Assembly: GCF_937888285.1 (NCBI RefSeq)
Contig: NZ_CALART010000032.1
Coordinates: 1 to 64,000 of the forward strand
Length of the DNA stretch: 64,000 bases
Direction: 5' to 3'
Origin: an uncultured Aquimonas sp.
GTDB taxonomy: Bacteria > Pseudomonadota > Gammaproteobacteria > Xanthomonadales > Xanthomonadaceae
Under the pieces are notes generated by a model, which was not told the DNA's origin, did not search any database, and saw only the letters and a program-made list of their open reading frames with translations. Position numbers and translations under genes: made by a program. Position 1 is the stretch's first letter; each line of letters starts with the position of its first letter. Of the stretch, positions 8,400-16,420 are shown in pieces.

Positions 8400-11300
8400 T
8401 CAGTCGCTGCGCTCGCCTGCACTCTGTGCCTGCAGCTTGGCTGGCCTCGCCAGCACCAGCCGCAGCAGGCAGGGCAGGAAGCTCAGGGTCACCACGGTCG
8501 AGCACAGCAGGCCAGCCAGCACCACCACGCCGACGCCGCGGTAGAGCTCGGTGCCGGCGCCCGGCACCAGCACCAGCGGGGCGAGGCCGAACAGGGTGGT
8601 CAGCGTCGACATCAGGATCGGCCGCAAGCGTGCGCGCACCGCGTCGAGGATGGCCTCGTCCAGGGCCAGGCCGCGCCCGAGGTTGGCGCGCGTGCGGTCC
8701 ACCACCAGGATCGGATTGTTCACCACCGTGCCAAGCAGGATCAGGAAGCCGAGCATGGTGATCATGTCGAAGGGCTGGCTGAAGCCGCCCAGGCCCAGCG
8801 CCGCCGAGGCGCTGCCGGCGAGGTTCAGCGCCAGCAGGCCGAGAATGCCGCCGGCCACGCCGGTGGGCACGGTGACCAGGATCAGCAGCGGATAGCCCCA
8901 GTGGGTGAAGATCGCCACCAGCAGCAGGTAGGACAGCAGGATCGCGACCGCGAAATTGCCGAGCAGGGCGTCGCGGGTGGCATCGAGCTGATCGGCCGCG
9001 CCGGTCAGGTCGACGCTGACGCCGGGCGCGATCTCGCCGGCGCTGCGTGCGGCCGGCAGCAGCTCTTCCTGCACGCGCGCGACCGCGGTTTCCAGCGCCA
9101 CCGAACGCGGTGGGATCACGAACAGGGTGACGGTGCGGCGGCCGTCGACGCGGCGCAGTGAGTCGCTGTCGACGGTCTCGACCAGATCGGCCAGCGCCGA
9201 CAGCGGCAGCACCTCGCCGCCGGGCGTCAGCACCGGCTGCTGCGGCAGGGCCTGCAGGGTCTGCTGGTTGCCGGCGCCGCTGAACACGAAGACGTCGACC
9301 GGGCGATCCTCGATCAGCATCTGGTCGACGAAGGCACCGTCGGACAGCGCCGCCACCGCGAAGCCGAAGCTGTCGGCATCGAAGCCGACCTCGGCCAGCC
9401 GCGCCCAGCGCGGACGCACCTCGACCAGCGGCTGGTCCAGCGACAGCGCCGAGGGCTCGCTGCTGAGCTGCGGGTTCTCGAAGAGCTCGCCGGCGCGCCG
9501 CAGCAGGGCTTCGCCGGTGCTGTACAGCCCGGCCATGTCGGTGCCCGACAGCTCGATCGCCACCGCGCGGGTGCCGCCGTCGTTGCTGGAGATGATCGAG
9601 CCGCGCGCCGAGAACGCGCGCATGCCCGGGTAGCTGCGGAAGAGTTCGCTCAGGCGATCCATCATCGCCTGCAGCTGATCGCCGTCGACCGGCTCGCTGA
9701 GCACCATCAGGCTGCCGGCGCTGACGCTCATCGAGTAGTACTTGATCGGCGGGATCGGCAGCTCGCCGCGCTCGAAGGCGGCGGCATCACCATTCACCGC
9801 CGGGTCGATGGCGGTGCGGATCTCGGCGGCGATGCGCTCCATCTCGGCGAGGTTCTGCCCCGGCGGCGCGATCATGCGGGTGAACGCCTTGGGCTCCTCG
9901 CCCTCGGGCAGGTACTCGGCCGGCGGCGCCAGCCCGAACACCACGCCGAGCGTGATCGCCAGCGTCGCCAGCACGCAGGCCAGGGCGCGCCGCGGCTTGG
10001 CGATCAGCCAGGCGCTGGGCGCGGACAGGATCGGCGCATCGCCCGGCAGCGTGCCCTCGATGCGCGCCGCCCGCGAGAAGCGCGCGCTGGCGGCGGGGAT
10101 GATGCCGATCGCCACCAGCATCGAGGCGAGGATCGCGGTCGAGATCGCGATGCCGATGTCGGAATAGAGCTGTCCGGCTTCCTGCTCGACGAACAGCACC
10201 GGCGCGAACACCAGGGCCGTGGTCAGGGTCGAGGCCAGCACCGCCGGCCAGACCTCGCGTGCGCCTTCCACCGCCGCCTGCAGCCGCGCCAGCCCGCGCC
10301 GCCGTGCGCTCTCGATGGCCTCCAGCACGACGATGCTGTTGTCCACGGTCATGCCGATCGCGAAGGCCACGCCGGCCAGCGAGATGACATTGATGGTGCG
10401 GCCGGCCGCCATCAGGCCGAGGAAGGCGGCCAGGGTGCAGATCGGCAGGCCGATCATCGCCACCAGGGTGGTGCGCCAGCTGCGCAGGAAGTAGAGCATC
10501 ACCGCCGAGGCCAGCAGCGCGCCCAGCGCGAGGTTGCTCCAGACGTTGCGGATCGAGTCCTGCACGTAGCGCACGTCGTCGCTGAACAGGCGCAGGCTCA
10601 GGCCATTCGGCGCCAGCAGGTCGCGGTTGATCCGTTCGACTTCGGGAAGCATCGCCTCCTTGATGGCGATGACGTTGGAGCCGGGCTCGCGCTGCACCGA
10701 CAGGTTGAGCCGCGGCTGGCCGTCGGCGAAGGCGAGACCGCGCACCTCGAAGTGGCTGAGTTCGACCTCGGCGACGTCGCGCAGGCGGACGATGGCATCG
10801 CCCTCGCGGCGCAGGATCAGGTCCTGCAGGCCTTCCGCATCGGCGACCCGGCCGACCGTGCGGATCAGGTAGCGGCGCTTGCCGCTGTCGATGTCGCCAC
10901 CCGAGCTGTCGCGATTGCGCCCGCGCACGGCCTGGCGCACGTCATCGAGGCTCAGCCCGCGCTGGGCCAGCCGCGCGGGAACGACGCGGATCTGCACCTG
11001 GCGCTCGGCGCCGCCGCCGACATTGACCTGGGAGACGCCGGGCACGCGCTCCATGCGCGGCCGCACCTCGTCCTCGACGAAGTCGCGCAGCATGTTGATG
11101 TCGAGATCGAGCGGGTTGCCCGGCAGCGGCGCCAGCGCGTAGTACATGAAGGCGTTGTTGCTGAAGCTGCTGGTCAACAGCTGCGGCGGGTCGACGTTTT
11201 CCGGATAGCTGGAGACCTGCGACAGCGCATTGCTGGTGCGGATCAGGGCCTCGTTGATGTCGACGCCGAACGGAAACTCCAGCTCGATGCTGGCCTCGCC

Positions 11301-11552
11301 GGTGCGCGCATACGAGACCATGCGCCGCAGGTTGGGCACGCTGCGCAGGAATCGCTCCTGCTCGATCAGGATCTCCTTCTCGACGTCCTGCGGCGTGGCG
11401 CCGGGCCAGCGCGTCACCACGCTGACCGTGCGCACCTCGAGGTCGGGAATCATCTGCACCGGGATGCGCAGGGCGGCGGCAACGCCCAGCACGCAGAGGA
11501 TCAGCACCGCCACGGTGACCAGGGTGCCGCGCTTGACCAGGGCTTCGAGCAT
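8400..11552 (-). CDS. RND efflux permease (AcrB/HAE-type)
   Basis: This inner-membrane, proton-driven drug or metabolite exporter has 1,050 residues, standard for the family. TM1 starts at about residue 10; a large periplasmic loop follows, with S-V-V-T-R-W-P-G-A-T-P-Q-D-V-E and an R-N-R-D-S-S-G-G loop. TM helices 2-6 lie at about 335-530, then a second periplasmic loop and the C-terminal helix set (about 850-1035). In TM4 the relay reads G-M-T-V-D-N-S-I-V-V-L-E: the first Asp of the AcrB Asp-Asp pair is present and the second is Asn, as in many HAE-like pumps. ATG 11552 is preceded by GAAGG and lies 5 bp after the adaptor stop, so the two are co-transcribed. The frame stays open far upstream only because it overlaps the adaptor gene. 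No TolC-type gene is in the window. Confidence 0.94.
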   Translation of the reverse strand: MLEALVKRGTLVTVAVLILCVLGVAAALRIPVQMIPDLEVRTVSVVTRWPGATPQDVEKEILIEQERFLRSVPNLRRMVSYARTGEASIELEFPFGVDINEALIRTSNALSQVSSYPENVDPPQLLTSSFSNNAFMYYALAPLPGNPLDLDINMLRDFVEDEVRPRMERVPGVSQVNVGGGAERQVQIRVVPARLAQRGLSLDDVRQAVRGRNRDSSGGDIDSGKRRYLIRTVGRVADAEGLQDLILRREGDAIVRLRDVAEVELSHFEVRGLAFADGQPRLNLSVQREPGSNVIAIKEAMLPEVERINRDLLAPNGLSLRLFSDDVRYVQDSIRNVWSNLALGALLASAVMLYFLRSWRTTLVAMIGLPICTLAAFLGLMAAGRTINVISLAGVAFAIGMTVDNSIVVLEAIESARRRGLARLQAAVEGAREVWPAVLASTLTTALVFAPVLFVEQEAGQLYSDIGIAISTAILASMLVAIGIIPAASARFSRAARIEGTLPGDAPILSAPSAWLIAKPRRALACVLATLAITLGVVFGLAPPAEYLPEGEEPKAFTRMIAPPGQNLAEMERIAAEIRTAIDPAVNGDAAAFERGELPIPPIKYYSMSVSAGSLMVLSEPVDGDQLQAMMDRLSELFRSYPGMRAFSARGSIISSNDGGTRAVAIELSGTDMAGLYSTGEALLRRAGELFENPQLSSEPSALSLDQPLVEVRPRWARLAEVGFDADSFGFAVAALSDGAFVDQMLIEDRPVDVFVFSGAGNQQTLQALPQQPVLTPGGEVLPLSALADLVETVDSDSLRRVDGRRTVTLFVIPPRSVALETAVARVQEELLPAARSAGEIAPGVSVDLTGAADQLDATRDALLGNFAVAILLSYLLLVAIFTHWGYPLLILVTVPTGVAGGILGLLALNLAGSASAALGLGGFSQPFDMITMLGFLILLGTVVNNPILVVDRTRANLGRGLALDEAILDAVRARLRPILMSTLTTLFGLAPLVLVPGAGTELYRGVGVVVLAGLLCSTVVTLSFLPCLLRLVLARPAKLQAQSAGERSD

Positions 11553-11557
11553 GACCT

Positions 11558-12703
11558 TCAGCCCCCGGCCGCGCGCACTTGGATCGCTTGGCCTTCCTGC
11601 AGGCTCTCGTTGCCGCGCACCACCACCTGCTCGCCCTCGCGCAGGCCTTCGAGCACCTCGACGCGCAGGCCGGATTCGCGACCCAGCTTCAGCGGTCGGC
11701 GCTGTGCGCGCAGCGCGCCCTCGGCCTCGACCGCCACATAGACGCTGTAGCCGCCGTCGGGGTGGCGCAGCAGGGCGTCGCGCGGAATGCCGATGGCGGC
11801 GCTGCGATCGAGGCTGAGATGCGCGCGCGCCGAGGTGCCGGGCAGCAGGGCGGCGTCGGCGTCGCTCGGCACGATCTGCAGCAGGAAGGTGCGCGCGCCG
11901 CTGCCGCCGGAGACTGGAACTCGGGCTTCGATGCGTGCGGCGATGCGGGTGCCGGGCGCGGTGTCGGGTTCGATCTCGACACGGGTGTTGCCATCGATCT
12001 CGGCGAAGCGCTCCTGCGGCACCTGGACTTCCAGCCGCAGTGCGTCGAGATCGACCAGCTGCAGCACCGGGCTGCTCGGCGTCACCCATTCGCCGATGTC
12101 AACCAGACGCGCCGCCACCACGCCGGCGAAGGGCGCGCGCAGCACATGCCGATCGAGGTGCTCGCGCTGCGCGGCCAGGCGCGCGCGTATCGCATTCACG
12201 GCCGCCTCGGCTTCGGCCAGCGCCGCGCGCCGCGCCGCCAGCTCGGTCTGCGGAAGGCTGCGCTGCGCGACCAGCGGCGCGGCTTCGTCGACGCGACGCT
12301 GCGCCTCATCGCGCGAGGCCACGGCCGCTGCGGACTCCGCTTCGAGCGCCTCGACCTCCAGCCGGGCGAGGCGATCGTCCAGGCGCAGCAGCGGCGCGCC
12401 GGCCTTGACCTGGGCGCCGGCGTCGACTTCCAGTTTCGCAATCAGACCTTCAATGCGCGGCGACAGCTGGGCATCGTTCACCGCGCGCAGGCTGCCGGGC
12501 AGGCTCAGAGTTTCCCTCAGTGGGCTCCGCTCGACCGTCGCCAGCTCGACCAGGGCGGGGGACTGTGCACTCGCTGTCGCCGCCCAGAGCACCGCCAGCA
12601 CGCTGCCCATCCAGCGTCGCAAGCAGGTTGCGCGGCGGCCATGCGGCGCTGCGGCAGCGTCGTGATCGAGGCGGGCGGCGGCTCTCGGGAGCGAAGGAGT
12701 CAT
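11558..12703 (-). CDS. RND efflux periplasmic adaptor (membrane fusion protein)
   Basis: This adaptor of about 381 residues links the RND permease to an outer-membrane channel. A hydrophobic export segment (M-G-S-V-L-A-V-L-W-A-A-T-A-S-A) lies about 31-45 residues in. The lipoyl/barrel-sandwich half-motifs follow: S-P-R-I-E-G-L-I-A-K-L-E-V-D-A-G-A-Q-V and, after a long alpha-hairpin (Glu/Ala/Arg-rich, about 110-190), L-R-A-P-F-A-G-V-V-A. The beta-barrel and membrane-proximal domains complete it. I chose ATG 12703; ATG 12610 would give the tightest signal peptide, and the frame is open to 12883. It diverges from the M17 peptidase gene at 12916, leaving about 210 bp for promoters. It is the first gene of the adaptor-permease operon. 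Confidence 0.92.
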   Translation of the reverse strand: MTPSLPRAAARLDHDAAAAPHGRRATCLRRWMGSVLAVLWAATASAQSPALVELATVERSPLRETLSLPGSLRAVNDAQLSPRIEGLIAKLEVDAGAQVKAGAPLLRLDDRLARLEVEALEAESAAAVASRDEAQRRVDEAAPLVAQRSLPQTELAARRAALAEAEAAVNAIRARLAAQREHLDRHVLRAPFAGVVAARLVDIGEWVTPSSPVLQLVDLDALRLEVQVPQERFAEIDGNTRVEIEPDTAPGTRIAARIEARVPVSGGSGARTFLLQIVPSDADAALLPGTSARAHLSLDRSAAIGIPRDALLRHPDGGYSVYVAVEAEGALRAQRRPLKLGRESGLRVEVLEGLREGEQVVVRGNESLQEGQAIQVRAAGG

Positions 12704-12915
12704 GGGCAAGATCCAGGCGCTTGGGCGACAAAGATCGCGAGCATGCCGGCCCGAGGGTTCAGTGCAAGCGAAGAGGCGCAGGGGGCCGCCGAGCGCGGCC
12801 GAAGGTGTCATGCCTGCGTGAAATGCGGGCCTTCTGGGACATGTCACGGCGTCCTCGCTTGCGCAGCGTTGCGCGGCGCTCATGCGCCTGACCCCTACCG
12901 ATCACGGATGCCCTG

Positions 12916-14490
12916 ATGTTCGCCCATCGACCTGCTGTCGCCCGCGTCTTGTTCGCCTGCCTTGCCAGCCTCGCCGCCTTCGCGGCCCAGGCCCAGCGCA
13001 GCCTCGACTTCGAGCCCTATGCCGTGCCGCGCGAGGGCGCGGTGGCGGTGACCCTGCCGCGCGATGCGGCGCCTTCGGCCGCCTTCGCCGACGTCGACGC
13101 GATCGCCGGTGGTGCGCTGGCGCGCGCCGTCGCCAACGCGGGTTTCCTGGGCGACCGCGGCACCCTGCTCAACCTGCACGGTGTCGGGCCCTACACCCAG
13201 GTCATCGTGCTCGGTACGGGCACCGATGCGCCCAGCCCGCGGCTGCTTGAGGACATCGGCGGCCTGGTCGGCCAGGCCGGCGTGCTGAGTGCGGCCCCGC
13301 GCATCGATGTGCTGTGGTCGGAGGCCTCGCTGCCGGCGGCAGGCGCGCATCTGGCGCTGGGCCTTGAACTCGGCCAGTTCACCTTCCGCCAGTACCGCAA
13401 CCCCAAGCCCGGCCAGCCCGTGCTGGGGCAGGGCAGCGTCGTGCTGCGCACGGCCGATGCCGAGGCCTCGCGCAGCGCCTGGGCTGCGCAGTGGCAGCCG
13501 CTGGCCGAGGGCGTGCGCTTCGCGCGCCAGCTGGTCAGCGAGCCGGCCAATGTGATCTATCCGGAGAGTTTCGTTGAGCGTGCGCGTGCCGCTTTTGAAG
13601 GTACTGACAAGGTGCGCATCGAAGCGCTGGACGAGCAGGCCATGGCCGAGCTCGGCATGGGCGCGATGCTGGCGGTGGGGCAGGGCAGCGCGCGGCCGCC
13701 GCGGCTGCTGGTGATCCGCTACGACGGGGGTCGCCGTGGTGAGGCTCCGCTGGTCTTCGTCGGCAAGGGCATCACCTTCGACACCGGCGGCATCTCGATC
13801 AAGCCCGCCCAGGACATGTGGCGGATGAAGTACGACATGACCGGTGCCGCCAGCGTCAGCGGTGCGGTGCTGGCGCTGGCCAAGCGCGGTGCCGCGGTCA
13901 ATGCGGTGGCGATCGCGGCGCTCGCCGAGAACATGCCCTCGGGCACGGCGACGCGGCCGGGCGATGTGATTCGCACGATGAGCGGCCAGACCTTCGAGAT
14001 CATGAGCACCGATGCCGAAGGCCGGATGGTGCTGGTCGATGCCATCGCCTGGGCGCAGCGCGAGCTGAAACCTCGCCTGCTGATCGATATCGCCACGCTC
14101 ACCGGTTCGCAGGTGACGGCGCTGGGCGACGAGTACGCCGGCCTGTTCAGTCGCCATGACGAACTCGCCGCCCAGCTGCAGGCCGCGGGCGCGGCCAGCG
14201 GCGAGGAGGTCTGGCGCCTGCCCCTGCATCCGAGCTACGCCAAGGATCTCGAATCGCCGATCGCCGACCTGCGCAACGGCGGCAGCAGCGCTCGCGCCGG
14301 TGCCGGTGTCGGCGCCTTCTTCATCGCTGCCTGGGTGGCGCCTGAGCTGCCCTGGGCGCATCTCGACATCGCCAGCATGGCCTGGCGCGACGACCCGGCC
14401 CTGCCGACCGTGCCGCTCGGCGCTTCCGGCTACGGCGTGCGCCTGCTGGATCGGTTCGTGCGCGACCATATCGAGAGCGGGCAGCGCTGA
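12916..14490 (+). CDS. Exported M17 leucyl aminopeptidase
   Basis: This 524-residue dinuclear-metal aminopeptidase would be a broad N-terminal exopeptidase. Most M17 enzymes are cytoplasmic; this one has a clear signal peptide (MFAHRPAVARVLFACLASLA..., cleavage near A-Q-A), so it should work in the periplasm or outside. The catalytic domain shows G-K-G-I-T-F-D-T-G-G-I-S-I-K-P (metal-binding Lys and Asp), M-K-Y-D-M-T-G-A-A, and S-T-D-A-E-G-R-M-V-L-V-D-A with the metal-binding Asp and Glu and catalytic Arg. The usual first Asn of the N-T-D-A-E-G-R signature is Ser here. It sits with other exported peptidases in this window (M28, DUF4344), which suits a protein-degrading lifestyle (inference). 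ATG 12916 is used. Confidence 0.93.
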   Translation: MFAHRPAVARVLFACLASLAAFAAQAQRSLDFEPYAVPREGAVAVTLPRDAAPSAAFADVDAIAGGALARAVANAGFLGDRGTLLNLHGVGPYTQVIVLGTGTDAPSPRLLEDIGGLVGQAGVLSAAPRIDVLWSEASLPAAGAHLALGLELGQFTFRQYRNPKPGQPVLGQGSVVLRTADAEASRSAWAAQWQPLAEGVRFARQLVSEPANVIYPESFVERARAAFEGTDKVRIEALDEQAMAELGMGAMLAVGQGSARPPRLLVIRYDGGRRGEAPLVFVGKGITFDTGGISIKPAQDMWRMKYDMTGAASVSGAVLALAKRGAAVNAVAIAALAENMPSGTATRPGDVIRTMSGQTFEIMSTDAEGRMVLVDAIAWAQRELKPRLLIDIATLTGSQVTALGDEYAGLFSRHDELAAQLQAAGAASGEEVWRLPLHPSYAKDLESPIADLRNGGSSARAGAGVGAFFIAAWVAPELPWAHLDIASMAWRDDPALPTVPLGASGYGVRLLDRFVRDHIESGQR

Positions 14491-14778
14491 GCGAGCTCCT
14501 CCGGGTTTGCGCTGCCCGAACTGCTGACTGGCCGGCGCTTTCAAAGCGGGCGGCTGCCGCATACTCCGGCCCGCGCAGGCTCAGGGGACTGCGCGTGACT
14601 TCGGCAGGAGGGATGACTGTGATCGCCATTGCAGGCGATGCGGCGTCCGCATGTCGAGGACTCCCGCTGGCGGCTGGCTGCTGTTCGGTGCCTGCCGTCC
14701 CCGGCCGCCCGGTCTGTATCCGGGCCGCCCCTCGTCGAGCCCCGGGCAGGGGCTCGCGACAGCCCCGAGCACGCGCCC

Positions 14779-16287
14779 ATGTCCGAAGCACCGATCCCAG
14801 ACTCCAGGCCGTGTGCCGCCGCGATCCGCGGGCTCCCGCGCCGCTTCGCCCTGCTGCTGTTCCTGCTGGCGTTGGCCGCGCCGCTGGCCGCGCAGACCAG
14901 CTTCCACGTCGCGACCACCGGCAGCGACCAGCCCGGCAACGGCAGTCAGGCCCAACCCTGGCGCACGATCACCTACGCCCTGGATCGGGTGCCTGATGGC
15001 AGCCTGATCCTGGTCGAGCCCGGCACCTACACCGGGCGCATCCGCATCCGCGGCAACTTCGCCCAGGGCGTGACGGTGCGCTCACGTCTGCCCTACCAGG
15101 CGCGGCTGCGGGCGGCCGAGGCGGTGCTGACGGTGTACAACGATGCGGCCGACATCGCCGGCATCAGCATCGAGGGCTTCGACATCGCCCACACCGGCTC
15201 GGGTGCCGCGGCGCTGGTGGTGCACATCCAGGACGGCGGCACCCGCGACACCCGCCGGATCACCCTGCGCGACAACATCCTGCGCGACAGCTGGAACAAC
15301 GACATCCTGAAGATCAACAACGGCGCCAGCGAGATCCGCGTCATCGGCAACCTGTTCTACAACCAGCAGGGCTCGGACGAGCACATCGACATCAACTCGG
15401 TCGACGACGTGCTGGTCGAAGGCAATGTCTTCTTCAACAACTTCGCGGCCTCGGGCCGCACCAACGCCAACGACACCTCGGCCTACATCGTGGTGAAGGA
15501 CAGCAACGGCGGCGACGACGAGTACCTTGGTGCGCGCAACGTGCGTGTGCGCAGCAATCTCTTTCTCAACTGGCAGGGCTCGGCGGGCTCGCCCTTCCTG
15601 CTGTTCGGCGAGGATGGTCATCCCTATCACGAGGCCTACGACTGCGTCGCCGAGAACAACCTGTTCATCGGCAACGCCACCAATCCGATGCGCGCGGCCT
15701 TTGGCGTCAAGGGCGCGCGCGACATCACCTTCCGCGCCAACACGGTGGTCGGTGACCTGCCGGGCAATGCCTTTGCGATGCGTTTGAACCGCGAGGGCAG
15801 CAATCCGGTGGTGCAGAACATCCGCTTCTTCAACAACCTCTGGTCCGACCCGACGGGCACGATGAACGACTTCAGCGATGTGCTGCCGGCGGACGTCAGC
15901 GGCATCGTTTTGCGGCGGAACGGCTACTGGAACGGCGGCAGCGCGATTCCGCAGGACCCGGGTGATGCCGTGAACAGCGCCAACGACGCCGAGCCGCGGC
16001 TGGGTGATCCGCGGCTGCCGCCGGTGAGCGGCGTGGTCACCCCGCACTGGCTGCCCGCGCAGTCGCAGTTCAACGGCGGCTTCACCCGGATCGCCGAGGT
16101 GTTCCAGCACTACGCGCGTACCTACGGGCAGACTGCAGCCGGTGGCGCGGGCATCGATCAGGCGGATCCGACCCAGATGCCCGCCGATGACCTGCTCGGG
16201 CGGGCGCGTGGTGCGCTGCCCGACCTCGGGGCGGTCGAATTCCTCGAGACGGTGCCAGTGCTGTTCGCGAACGGCTTCGAGCCCTGA
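14779..16287 (+). CDS. Secreted right-handed parallel beta-helix protein with GFE tail
   Basis: This 502-residue secreted protein has a late signal peptide (about residues 20-40, R-R-F-A-L-L-L-F-L-L-A-L-A-A-P-L-A-A-Q). The body opens with F-H-V-A-T-T-G-S-D-Q-P-G-N-G-S, P-W-R-T-I-T-Y-A-L and G-T-Y-T-G-R-I, the usual start of pectate-lyase-like parallel beta-helices. It continues with repeated rungs of the type x-x-I-x-x-N-x-F-x-x-N, for example V-R-S-N-L-F-L-N and V-E-G-N-V-F-F-N-N. These folds often cleave or bind polysaccharides, but I see no catalytic set I can assign. The chain ends V-L-F-A-N-G-F-E-P, a tail shared with the protein ending at 20729. The start is ambiguous; the frame is open to 14629, but 14779 best fits a signal peptide. 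Confidence 0.85.
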   Translation: MSEAPIPDSRPCAAAIRGLPRRFALLLFLLALAAPLAAQTSFHVATTGSDQPGNGSQAQPWRTITYALDRVPDGSLILVEPGTYTGRIRIRGNFAQGVTVRSRLPYQARLRAAEAVLTVYNDAADIAGISIEGFDIAHTGSGAAALVVHIQDGGTRDTRRITLRDNILRDSWNNDILKINNGASEIRVIGNLFYNQQGSDEHIDINSVDDVLVEGNVFFNNFAASGRTNANDTSAYIVVKDSNGGDDEYLGARNVRVRSNLFLNWQGSAGSPFLLFGEDGHPYHEAYDCVAENNLFIGNATNPMRAAFGVKGARDITFRANTVVGDLPGNAFAMRLNREGSNPVVQNIRFFNNLWSDPTGTMNDFSDVLPADVSGIVLRRNGYWNGGSAIPQDPGDAVNSANDAEPRLGDPRLPPVSGVVTPHWLPAQSQFNGGFTRIAEVFQHYARTYGQTAAGGAGIDQADPTQMPADDLLGRARGALPDLGAVEFLETVPVLFANGFEP

Positions 16288-16420
16288 TTGAGCTGGGCGA
16301 TGCGTGGGGTGACTAGGGGTAGCGGCGAACCCGTGCCTGGCTGATGTCGAGGGCCTTTGGGCCTGATCGCAGCCCGTGCGGCGAGCGCCGCTCAGGCGGC
16401 AGCAGGTCGCGGCTTCTACA

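Noticed and set aside
11558..12089. N-terminal extension of the RND permease frame up to 12089
   Set aside because: The extra 179 codons overlap the adaptor gene in another frame and translate to Arg-rich non-protein sequence; the true N-terminus (TM1) begins at ATG 11552.
8400..12703. Copper/silver-type (CusA) heavy-metal RND pump
   Set aside because: I see no methionine-rich metal relay or metal-binding adaptor tail; the sequence fits the general HAE-like drug/metabolite class better.
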